Source: Conus ventricosus (taxonomy: Eukaryota; Mollusca; Gastropoda; Neogastropoda; Conidae). Taken from it: a stretch of 64,000 nt of DNA. This document shows positions 22,486 through 33,981 of the stretch, piece after piece. Numbering within the stretch: position 1 is the stretch's first letter; each line of letters starts with the position of its first letter. The translations under genes were made by a program, and so were the position numbers. The notes under the pieces are model-generated. The model saw only the letters and a program-made list of their open reading frames with translations. It had not been told where the DNA came from and ran no database searches. The stretch covers positions 38,003,375 through 38,067,374 of the forward strand of contig CM031609.1 of the NCBI GenBank assembly GCA_018398815.1. Reading direction: 5' to 3'.

Positions 22486-24085
22486 TGTCAACCTCGGTGT
22501 AATGTCAGTGGAGGAAGGACTAGCGCACAGCCCAAACACACTCACAGCTTGCTTACAATCTCATTCATATATCATGCATTCGTCACATCAACCACTAGTA
22601 AAGTCTATAACTTTACTATACATGATCATAGAAAGAACATCAATGCATATAGAATCAAACAAAATAAAACATTCTCTCTTTCCTGAAGCTTCACAAAATC
22701 ATTTATCTAAAACATCATTAACTAACCCGGGTATAAACAGATTTCTACTTTACCTGGCCAGGTGATCTTAACTATTCACGAATCACTGTCTTTTCTTTTC
22801 TTTTCTTTTTCTTTTCACTGTCACTTTCACAACACGACACAACTGCCGGCACTGGTGTTGGTCTGATGGCGCCTGGTCAGGTGAGACTGTTGGCGTTGGT
22901 CTGTGGTTCTGCTTGGCGAAGTGACGCTGCCAGGTATGAGGTCGAACCCCGGTTAGGGTAGAACAGTGACTATCAACATCGATCTGTTCTCCTTTCTTTC
23001 TTCCTGCATTAACGCATTGCACTCTCTCTCTCTCTCTCTCTCTCTTCTAGTCTGCTCTTATCAAATGGACATGGTTGCTTTTCTTTTCTTTTTTCTTTTC
23101 TTTCTTTTCTTCTTCATAAATTAGCAACTCTTTCTCTCTCTCCACATCTCTCCTCAGTCCTTCCTCTGCAGACTATCTCATGCTAATCTCTCAACTTGGT
23201 TCTCTTCTCTCCTCATCTCTCTCTCTCTCTGCCCTTCTCTCCTGCAGAGCTCCACTCAGAACCTCTCTCTCCCTCTCTCTCTGTTCGTTCTTCCCCTCGT
23301 TCTCTCCTCTCTTCATCTCTCTGCCTTTTCCCTCGTGCAGAGACTACACCTAAAACCTCCTCATCTCTCTGTCTCTGTTCGTTCTCATCTCCCTGCCTTC
23401 CTATAGGCGAGAGCCTACTCTCCCGAACTCCCCCCTCTCTCTCTCTCTCTTCCTTTCCTCTTCTCTCACTCACACATATTCCTTTATGCTCTAACCCCGT
23501 GTCCAAGGGCCAGTACCATTGGTCAGTATTTTACCCTTGATCCCCGAAGTTGTCTCCCTCTAATTCCATTGGACGTTCAAATCATGACAGTCCCGTCTAC
23601 ACGCCTTACTCTCTGTGGTGGTCAATTGGTCATTTAATTGATTAGCTAGATTTCAACCCCCACCACACACTACCTTCCCCCCTTTCCTACTTAACTGGTG
23701 CGGTGTGGCTTAAGTGGTGGACACTGGTCAATCTAAATTGGCCAGCTGAGTCTGGGTAGGCACCACGACGTCCGAGTAACAATGGCGTTGGTTCCACAAA
23801 GTGGCTAGATGAGCTTGAGCTCGGCTCTGCGACTCGTCTCGCTAGACATCGAGGCGTCGGTCAAAGCTGCTTAGCCCGTATAGCCGGACAGACCGTCTTC
23901 CTGAAGCCTCTCCGCTAAGCTTAATTGGCCGGACCCGACCCATGGGCCCGTCTTCCTGACGCCCAGAATGTTTGAGTTTGGACTTAGGTCCGAACAAATT
24001 GACTGGCGACTCCCCAAGTTAGGTTGTTCCCCCAAGTTAGGTTGTTTCCCCCAAGTTAGGTTGTTTCATTTTTTTGTCCGTGACA
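22486..24085 (-). repeat. 3' LTR (left end on the plus strand)
   Basis: Starts TGTCAACCTCGG and ends GTCCGTGACA on the plus strand. Nearly identical to the right LTR, with differences that are mostly one-base indels, pointing to a recent insertion. It contains (CT)-rich sequence at about 23020-23470 and three short repeats of CCCAAGTTAGGTTGTT near its end. Arg/Glu- and Ser/Leu-rich frames inside come from the CT tracts. Confidence 0.95.
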
Positions 24086-24086
24086 A

Positions 24087-24096
24087 TTTCCCCCTT
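24087..24096 (-). promoter_or_regulatory. Polypurine tract
   Basis: On the minus strand AAGGGGGAAA lies one base before the TG of the 3' LTR, where plus-strand DNA synthesis of such elements is primed. Confidence 0.85.
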
Positions 24097-24655
24097 GCAA
24101 AAGACCATGCTCCGCATTGTCTCAAAACAACGGTACAAAAAGGACAACAACCGAATTTGCTGACACACAGCTACACGCGCAAAGTTTGGAACATACTTTA
24201 CAACCAACGGTTTATAAATTATAAAATATACAATTAGTGAATACCACTCAATGAGTTATCATTGACGTGCGCTCTTGCGTTATTTCAACTCATTCTATAA
24301 CGACCTCTGTGCGCACTTATGCAATTCCCCTACCTGCGGATTTGCCATCTCTCCTTTTCACACTTCTTATGAAAAGCACAATATAATATGATCACGATCC
24401 ATGACACTTCACTGAGGAATCTCCATCCTCGCTTATTGCAAATAATGCATCACTACACAAGCGACTGTATGCTCCAAGCATAACTACATCCACATGAACG
24501 AGTCTCACAAAGAAAATATGAACAAGTCTCACACAAAAAAAATATGAACCATAGCCAACTGGGAATGAACCCATATCCAATCAACATAACTGGAATCAAC
24601 ACATATTATCAACAATGCACCCGGATATGACTGACTTCCTCTGAGTTGCAGCTTG
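24097..24655. other. Internal 3' non-coding region of the retrotransposon
   Basis: About 560 bp between the end of RNase H and the polypurine tract. No integrase, envelope or other protein motif is visible, which supports the conclusion that integrase lies upstream of RT. Confidence 0.7.
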
Positions 24656-26110
24656 CTAGACTACACGGCTTAAATAGTCAGCTCCGACATTCTGTCGACC
24701 GGGAATGTACTGCACCGGTACCTGTAGGGCTGCAGTGCCATTGCCCAACGCAGAACTCTGCTGTTTTTCAACTGTGCCTCCTGCAGGAATTTGAGTGGTT
24801 GGTGATCTGTCTCGATCACGAACTCTTTCCCATACAAGTATTTGTGGAATTTCTGCACGGCCCACACAACAGCTAAACACTCCTTCTCCACCGTTGCGTA
24901 CCCTTCTTCACATTTTGTCAACTTCCTGCTAGCATATCTCACAGGAAACTCGACCCCTTCATGTTCCTGTAACAATACTGCACCTATCCCACCACCTGAT
25001 GCATCTGTCCGCAACAAAAAATGGTTTGGACATATCTGGTAGCTTCAAGATGGGACGGGAACCTAGTCTTTCCAACACCGTCTGCAGTGCTTGCTCTGCA
25101 GCGTCTGACCACTCGACCACTGCCGGTTTCCCTGCCTTGACTAAATCACTGAGAGGACTCGTGATTGCAGCAAAATTTGGAACAAACTCCCTATAGAACC
25201 CAATAAAACCTAGCAGACTCCTGACTTCTGTTTTGGTCTTTGGTCTCTCTGAATTCATCATCTTCTCCACCTTTCCTCTTTCCGGCTGCTTTGTGTCGCC
25301 TCCGACAACAAAACCTAGGAACTCCTACTGTCTAGCCCTTCATATAGTGACACATCCCTGTATGCCTCTTCTGGAAACTTAGGCAACAAAATCTCCCCTT
25401 CTTCTGCTGGGTCTCTTTCACCTCATCAATGATTGCTGCTGCGCCTATAAAAATCATCAAAGACTCGGTCAGCCGTTTTACCGGTGCCGAGATGACTCGC
25501 CATGAGCGACTCGTGACCCACTGACATGACAGTGTCACGATAACATGCTGGTACCTCTAACTGAGTGGTCACCTTACCTGTCTTCCCCTTGGTGAACACT
25601 CGGTACAACAGCCCGCCTTTCACAAGAAATTCTGTCTCACCTCCTCTAACCTCCTGTTTCTCTCCACCTCTTGCCAACTCCCAAGACTTCACGAGCGAAG
25701 GGTCTTGTTCCTGCGCTGCCCTGAACTCATCAGGCGACACATCTATGCCCGACTTCCTTCCTGGAACAACTAACGGTTTAACAACCTTTTCCTCCTTCTT
25801 GCTCCGTGTCTGAACTGCTGCCCCTGTAGCAGTCAACAACTCAGGATCCCCTGGATCCCTTGCACCTGGAATATTTCCAATGATCAAATCGTGAAGGGGT
25901 TTCTCCATCACCAACGCAGACAACTCGCCTGAGAAGTAAGGGGTACGTACTTCTATCTTAGCAACTGGAAACTCCCTCACAGTGCCATCGATTAGAGTAC
26001 AGGTCTGGATTTGCCCTGTCAAATCCCCTTTATCGACCAGCGTTGTTCGTACTACCCGCATGAAAACCAGTGTCTCGTAACACTTTCACCCTCTGCTGGC
26101 CAATCCACCC
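24656..26110 (-). pseudogene. pol: Defective pol of the Gmr1-like element
   Basis: On the minus strand from right to left. The retropepsin active site reads VLRDTG (26074-26066 encode DTG), and the flap side LIIGN lies nearby. A segment with GGLLYRVF, then GHESLMASHLGTGKTADRV at about 25520-25460, is the histidine half of the integrase HHCC zinc-binding domain. The two cysteines and the catalytic core are absent. After a short broken stretch (25440-25320) comes the RT thumb with EVRSLLGFIGFYREFVPNF. RNase H shows TDASGGGIG, TVEKECLAVVWAV and ETDHQPL, its acidic residues in order, and ends with YIPGRQNVGADYLSR. RT palm and YxDD box are missing. Several frameshifts occur, for example near 26050 and 25020. 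Not functional. Confidence 0.88.
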
Positions 26111-26132
26111 TTCTTCCACTGGTAACGAACCA

Positions 26133-27343
26133 TCAGCCTAGTGCCTCCATCCCTGACACTGACTGCTGTCCAGTGCTAGCCACAGGCTGCACTCCACCCT
26201 CTTCAGACTGAATCCCTTTTGGTTCCACTGCTGGTCGTTTCCCTTGACGACCCTTATCCACCTCTTGCAAGGCTGCTGCCTTCTGGAACCTCATGCGACA
26301 ATCCCTCGCCACATGTCCCTTCTTGTGACAAATGAAACACCTAATTTCCCTTTGCCCTTCCTTCTGCCCCACCACTGGGTTTGCAGACTTTGCAGAAACT
26401 CTCCTAGTCTCCTTGCACTCTTCTCACCTGTGCCTAGCACCTGTTTCTCCTGCACCTTAGTGCCCAAACGTGCCTCTCTATACACCTCTGCGAACTTCAA
26501 CAACTCTCCTGCTGTCTCTGGCTGTCTCTCTTTCAAATGTATGGTTAACTCAGGGCCGCAACCTGACAAAATCTGTTCTTTCATAACTAGCTCTTTCAGT
26601 TCAGCGAACTCCTTTTTCGTACCACTCAACTCTAACCATTTTTCGAAATAGTGATCTAAACGTGCACCAAACTGAGTGTACGTTTCCCCTGCTTGCAATC
26701 TAGCTGAACGAAATTTCTTTCTGAATCCTTCCTCTGTGAGGTCAAATCCCTTCATTAAAGACTCCTTCACAGCACCAAAATCAGACTGTTGTTCTGCTGG
26801 TAACGCAGTGAAAATCTGCAACGCCTTACCCGTCAGTAACGCCGACAAAATGACTGCCCACTCTTCTGGGGGCCAACCCTGACTGGTCGCAAACGTTTCG
26901 AAACGACTGATGTATGCATCAATCGAATCGGTTTCCTTCAGAGAATTTTGGCAACTTGGGTCGGGGAGCGTAGCTGCGCACAGAGTCACTGGAAACTGAA
27001 CTACCATCCTCGGTGGTCTCCCTTTGTATTCTCACTTTCTCCAATTCTAATTGAACCTTTAATCTTTCCGTTTCCTGCGCTTCCCTTAGTCTTTCTGTTT
27101 CCTGCGCTTCCCTTAGTCTTTCTGTTTCCTGCGTTTCCCTAGCCTGATTATCATTAGCCTGAATCCTTAATTTTTCTGTTTCCGCTCTGCTATTTCTCCC
27201 GCGACACGTCGTCTTTCCGCGCGTTCATCCCTTTCCATCTTTTGCTGGTTTTCAACAAATGCTCGCAACTCTTCTCCCGAATAACCTAAATCACGAGCGA
27301 CGCTCACAAGTTGTTCAATAGGGGTGTTCTTTTCGTCCGCCAT
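26133..27343 (-). pseudogene. gag: Frameshifted gag of the Gmr1-like element
   Basis: The ATG at 27343-27341 opens MADEKNTPIEQLVSVARDLG, a coiled-coil-like N-terminal part rich in Glu, Arg and Gln with three near-copies of a short ETERLREAQ-like repeat. A capsid region follows, with GWPPEEWAVILSALLTGKAL, then a SCAN-like segment at about 26725-26468 containing FRKKFRSAR, LVMKEQIL and LLKFAEVYREAR. Near the end is a CCHC zinc knuckle, CFICHKKGHVARDC. Gag forms the particle that packages element RNA; the knuckle binds nucleic acid. At least two frame changes break the reading. SCAN domains of vertebrate zinc-finger proteins are known to derive from Gmr1-like Gag, which explains the likeness. 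Confidence 0.85.
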
Positions 27344-27748
27344 TATATCTCTCTTCTTTTTTTTTTTTTTTGAACAAGATTTTATAACAACGACAGCCAA
27401 ACTGGTGGTTACCGACACGAGTGACGTAATAGCACAATCCTATGAATGATAATATTAGCTTGGGACAACGTAGTTAGTTTTTATAAGACGCCCAGCGCCT
27501 GACCCAACTATGAGAGCGAATTATAGGCAATCTGTGCGAAATGAGTACTCTGGGGCTGAAATGCCAAGCCTAGTATTAACTATCTTGGAAGCAATGCCAA
27601 GCCTAGTATTTAACTATCTTGGGAACATACAGTAAGACAACCCCTTGTCTTAGGATTACAATACTTGAATCCCACCCAGCTTCCTCTCTGATAAGTTGAA
27701 CAATTATAATAAATGGGCCAGAATATCCTGGCAGGCTCGCCAATAAAT
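27344..27748 (-). other. 5' leader of the retrotransposon
   Basis: About 400 bp between the 5' LTR and the Gag start. Contains an A-run on the minus strand just before the start codon and the primer-binding site at its LTR end. No reading frame of note. Confidence 0.7.
27725..27742 (-). promoter_or_regulatory. Candidate primer-binding site
   Basis: TGGCGAGCCTGCCAGGAT on the minus strand starts six bases inside the 5' LTR. TGG pairs with the CCA end of a tRNA. I could not assign which tRNA serves as primer. Confidence 0.6.
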
Positions 27749-29349
27749 TGTCAACCTCGGTGTAATGTCAGTGGAGGAAGGACTAGCGCACAGCCCAAAC
27801 ACACTCACAGCTGCTTACAATCTCATTCATATATCATGCATTCGTCACATCAAACCACTAGTAAAGTCTATAACTTTACTATACATGATCATAGAAAGAA
27901 CATCAATGCATATAGAATCAAACAAAATAAAACATTCTCTCTTTCCTGAAGCTTCACAAAATCATTTATCTAAAACATCATTAACTAACCCGGGTATAAA
28001 CAGATTTCTACTTTACCTGGCCAGGTGATCTTAACTATTCACGAATCACTGTCTTTTCTTTTCTTTTCTTTTTCTTTTCACTGTCACTTTCACAACACGA
28101 CACAACTGCCGGCACTGGTGTTGGTCTGATGGCGCCTGGTCAGGTGAGACTGTTGGCGTTGGTCTGTGGTTCTGCTTGGCGAAGTGACGCTGCCAGGTAT
28201 GAGGTCGAACCCCCGGTTAGGGTAGAACAGTGACTATCAACATCGATCTGTTCTCCTTTCTTTCTTCCTGCATTAACGCATTGCACTCTCTCTCTCTCTC
28301 TCTCTCTTCTAGTCTGCTCTTATCAAATGGACATGGTTGCTTTTCTTTTCTTTTTTCTTTTCTTTCTTTTCTTCTTCATAAATTAGCAACTCTTTCTCTC
28401 TCTCCACATCTCTCCTCAGTCCTTCCTCTGCAGACTATCTCATGCTAATCTCTCAACTTGGTTCTCTTCTCTCCTCATCTCTCTCTCTCTCTGCCCTTCT
28501 CTCCTGCAGAGCTCCACTCAGAACCTCTCTCTCCCTCTCTCTCTGTTCGTTCTTCCCCTCGTTCTCTCCTCTCTTCATCTCTCTGCCTTTTCCCTCGTGC
28601 AGAGACTACACCTAAAACCTCCTCATCTCTCTGTCTCTGTTCGTTCTCATCTCCCTGCCTTCCTATAGGCGAGAGCCTACTCTCCCGAACTCCCCCCTCT
28701 CTCTCTCTCTCTCTTCCTTTCCTCTTCTCTCACTCACACATATTCCTTTATGCTCTAACCCCGTGTCCAAGGGCCAGTACCATTGGTCAGTATTTTTACC
28801 CTTGATCCCCGAAGTTGTCTCCCTCTAATTCCATTGGACGTTCAAATCATGACAGTCCCGTCTACACGCCTTACTCTCTGTGGTGGTCAATTGGTCATTT
28901 AATTGATTAGCTAGATTTCACCCCCACCACACACTACCTTCCCCCTTTCCTACTTAACTGGTGCGGTGTGGCTTAAGTGGTGGACACTGGTCAATCTAAA
29001 TTGGCCAGCTGAGTCTGGGTAGGCACCACGACGTCCGAGTAACAATGGCGTTGGTTCCACAAAGTGGCTAGATGAGCTTGAGCTCGGCTCTGCGACTCGT
29101 CTCGCTAGACATCGAGGCGTCGGTCAAAGCTGCTTAGCCCGTATAGCCGGACAGACCGTCTTCCTGAAGCCTCTCCGCTAAGCTTAATTGGCCGGACCCG
29201 ACCCATGGGCCCGTCTTCCTGACGCCCAGAATGTTTGAGTTTGGACTTAGGTCCGAACAAATTGACTGGCGACTCCCCAAGTTAGGTTGTTCCCCCCAAG
29301 TTAGGTTGTTTCCCCCAAGTTAGGTTGTTTCATTTTTTTGTCCGTGACA
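27749..29349 (-). repeat. 5' LTR (right end on the plus strand)
   Basis: Same boundaries as the left LTR (TGTCAACCTCGG ... GTCCGTGACA on the plus strand). Expected to hold the element promoter; no clear TATA box was assigned. Confidence 0.95.
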
Positions 29350-29354
29350 TACTC
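29350..29354. other. Target-site duplication, right copy (TACTC)
   Basis: Identical to 22481-22485; marks the end of the insertion. Confidence 0.92.
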
Positions 29355-29439
29355 TACATTAGATTCTGTGAGTTCATTGCTCCAGCTATTGAAGATCGTG
29401 ACTACTGACAAATTCTCATCCAGACGACGACTGTGGTCC

Positions 29440-29478
<39 letters not shown>

Positions 29479-30165
29479 TTCTTTTCAAAATACAGAACAA
29501 TATGATTTCCACGGGTGTCAGTAAAGAATTTAATGTTTGTATTTTGTCGGTAAGTACAATCCTGTTTTGCCCCTCCCAACATCATCCTCGTGAAGTCATT
29601 TTCATAGCAGCTCAGGACTAGTTCACTGCAGTGGTTTCTGCCGAATTATATGCGTGTTTCTATTGTTTGTTTATGATTACGTTGCCTGATGGTTACAAAC
29701 GGATCGAGGATCGTTACTTCAGTGGGTAATTTTTTTCACCACATTCTATTTTTCCATATCAAAACTTTTTTTAAACAGTTTTTACCGTGTTTTTCAAAGG
29801 TGGGGCCTCCATCTTTCTCTTTTTTTCTGTCCACCTTTTCTTTTTTTTCTCTCAGTAAGTAACCACAACTCTCACGCACCATGCGAGTCTGTGTGCTGTT
29901 ACCAATGGAGTTACTTCCCTATTATCTGCGTGCGTTGAATGGCCCAGTGCTTCAACCTTTATTGTCATGTTTTGACTTCAACCAGCCGTCACTTGTACCT
30001 AGAAATTTACTCTAATATTTTTTTTTCGTTGTTTACTTTATTATTATGAAAGGCATGTTTAAAAGGACAGAGTTTTTACCAAGTAATGTCCCCTGTTAAA
30101 AAAAATCTTTCCTGTGAGATAGTTTTTGTTTGGAAGGTTCACTGAACATATGAGAACTTCTGGTG
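29355..30165. other. No gene recognised
   Basis: Holds (CA)n at 29440-29475 and T-rich sequence. A piece around 29950-30000 faintly resembles 22170-22235 on the other side of the LTR element. Confidence 0.5.
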
Positions 30166-30169
30166 TAGA

Positions 30170-31675
<1,506 letters not shown>

Positions 31676-31998
31676 CATGTTAATATATCAGAATCTATGG
31701 ATCTCCGGACATGCCCTAATGGAAAAAATAATGCTGATACTGGGATGGTGACATCACTGCCAACACAGGCACTGGAAACTAAGAGATGACGTTATCTTTC
31801 CGGACCATGATCCGGTTCATTATGTGTCCGGCACTAGCCGTGGAAGCTTAGTTTGATGCGGCTGAATTCGAACACCTGAACATTCTTTAGCGATCGAATT
31901 TGCAGAGTTCACGGTGTGCAAATTCGATGTTTTAAGAAACAAGCCGAAAAGGAAGACAGCAATCGCATCTAGGAATGATATATGGCTAGGGGAGAGAG

Positions 31999-32046
<48 letters not shown>

Positions 32047-33084
32047 CAGACAGACAGACAGACAGACAGGCAGGCAGACAGACAGACAGACACAGGGTCA
32101 GAGAGAGAAGGTCCATCCATATACATAAAAAGAACGTCAACAAATCAATGGAGCCGCAAAACATTTTTCTTAAACTCATACTAGCACACGAACATACACA
32201 CAATGTATGTACACACGTGCGTATTCTCTTCCAAGCGTGAATATAAGCAATAAATCTTCCCCAAACTTGCGTATCAAAACATACACATTGAAAGACAAAA
32301 TCCATGCAGACGGCCCGGAAAATGTCCCCATTCAAAGAAGCAGAGGAGAAGGAGGAAGACAAAAAATAAGAACAGGTGGAGGAAGAGGAGGAGAGGGAGA
32401 GGAGAAAGAAGAGGAGGAGGAAGAGGAGGAGGAGGCGGCGGAGGAGGAGGAGGGGGGAAAGAAGAAGAAAGAAGAAGAAGAAGAAACCAAAGGAATCAGA
32501 GAATGGTCTACACACAGCAAGGGAGAAGAAAATAGAAAAAAGACAGAAGAGAAAGAAAGAAAAGGAAAAAACAGGCTACAATCTCCCAGACAAAATTGCC
32601 TACTTACTTTAACTGAAGGCCACCATTACATCACATCCATGTTCTGAGTGATGAGGTCCCCAAGAAACAGACTGTGCGTGTCGCAGATGTTAAGTTCTCT
32701 GCACAGATGGTCACAGAACTGTGATGACTATCGTCACAAACAACTTTGTGGAAATGACGTTCAATGAAAACACGGCCACTTCCACTGTGTTACACCAATC
32801 AAGTAGCTACATATATCCTTCTACACGACACACAGTCATACAGACTTCACACACACCAGTGTATCATTTCCTGGTCATGGCGTAGGCGTGAATGTGCACA
32901 GCCAGCCACTGCAAATATGGGAACATAACTGATCCAAAAGGTCATATTCATGTTTTCAGGACTTTAGAGGGGGGGAAAAAAAGAAGAAAAAAACCAGTAA
33001 TGATTCTCACCCAAACAGTACAAATGACATATTCCATGTGAAAATATACATCAAAATCATCACTGCAAAGAAACTGTAATAAAA
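31676..33084. repeat. Purine-rich and simple repeats, no gene
   Basis: (GA)n at 31991-32040 passes into (GACA)n at about 32040-32092. A nearly pure purine tract of GAGGAG/GAAGAA type lies at about 32335-32500. A glutamate/lysine-rich frame across it is not convincing. The rest, 32600-33084, is unique non-coding sequence. Confidence 0.8.
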
Positions 33085-33225
33085 TCGTGAAAAGGAATTT
33101 TGCGTCCAAACGGTTATTTTGTCCGATTTTGACTCCGTTAAAACATCAGACAACAGGCCAAGACAAAGAAAACAGCCATATGACCCTGCTTAGCCGTGAG
33201 CAGTGAAAAGTGTTCATGATGGCAT
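33085..33225 (+). repeat. Dispersed repeat, copy B
   Basis: Resembles 14300-14440 in the same orientation, with TTAGCCGTGAGCAGTGAAAA as the clearest shared part. Ends next to a (CA)n tract at 33234-33268. Confidence 0.5.
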
Positions 33226-33232
33226 ACCCCAT

Positions 33233-33270
<38 letters not shown>

Positions 33271-33319
33271 GTGTATGTACATGTACGCGCATGCGTGCAC
33301 GCATAAATACACACACCCT

Positions 33320-33981
33320 CCCGCAACGTTCTCAAAGGTCCCAAACGACAAAACAGATGAATCAAAGCAAATTACACGTGAACTAATAGAGTAGGTGAGG
33401 AAGGGTTGGGGAGGAGGGGAAACTTGATTCTGGGCCTGAGCCAGAATGAACCCTCTCCCGAAGACACAGGCACGTGATCCGTGAAGGGTCAGATTTACGC
33501 CCTGTCGTAGACTAGAGTCTGCATACTCTGAGGCAGTTGTTGTCGCTGGTAATAGTGGGTGTGATTCCTTTTGTGGGTCTGTCGTCTGTCGCTCTCTCTG
33601 AGCTCTGGTTCTTTGTGAACTTGGGCTCACATTCAGGTGTTGGCTGACGATGGGCGTCGGTGTGTACTTCGGCTCTCCCCCTCCCTCCCCTTCCCCGTTC
33701 CCGATAAAAAGGCCCGTATTCAGGGTCACCAGGCGGCCTTTTTCGTGCTCGGGTGGCGATGGTCCTGTGCTGCGTGAGGCCGCCTCAAAGAGTGAGCAGG
33801 ACGAAGGTCGCAGGAGCGCTGCACGAATCCCTTCTATTCTATAGTCCACGCAGACTACAGCCGAGAGGGCAATTTTTTCAGCCCAACCCCGTGAGGGATA
33901 CCCCCATGCCCGGCTGGAAAGCATGGTATTCCAGATCATGGTAATCGCAGTCAGGCAGCGCTCCATCGCCGATCGCCTCAC
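33320..33981 (-). other. Uncharacterised open frame, doubtful
   Basis: An open frame on the minus strand starting MRRSAMERCLTAITMIWNTM runs about 220 codons before entering a (CA)n repeat that supplies its C-terminus. Composition is not low-complexity and GC is higher than around. I recognise no domain, no signal peptide and no clear splice sites. It may be a chance frame in GC-rich DNA or part of a repeat. Confidence 0.15.

Larger units (their letters stand above)
22486..29349 (-). mobile_element. Gmr1-like Ty3/gypsy LTR retrotransposon, defective
   Basis: A complete insertion of 6864 bp: LTRs of 1600 and 1601 bp in direct orientation, TG...CA ends, TACTC target duplication, a polypurine tract at 24087-24096 and a candidate primer-binding site at 27742-27725. 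On the minus strand the order is Gag, CCHC zinc knuckle, protease, integrase zinc-binding (H2C2) region, RT thumb, RNase H. Integrase before RT is the arrangement of Gmr1-like elements, and the Gag carries a SCAN-like capsid segment, another trait of that group. Between RNase H and the 3' LTR there is no integrase. The integrase core and the RT fingers/palm are missing, and many frames are shifted, so the copy cannot move by itself. Confidence 0.92.

Noticed and set aside
23196..23540. Serine/leucine-rich frames in the LTRs (also at 28458 and 49542)
   Set aside because: They come from the CT-rich part of the LTR and are not related to Gag or Pol.
24097..24655. Integrase or envelope gene downstream of RNase H
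   Set aside because: No HHCC, DDE-type, or membrane-protein signature is visible in this stretch.
22100..30000. A single element interrupted by the LTR retrotransposon, based on faint similarity of 22170-22235 to 29950-30000
   Set aside because: The similarity is weak and in direct orientation only over short words; kept as a check within the second hammerhead-like finding, not as a feature.
32207..32647. Glutamate/lysine-rich frame
   Set aside because: It follows a pure purine tract (GAGGAG/GAAGAA) and is low-complexity in all three frames of that strand.
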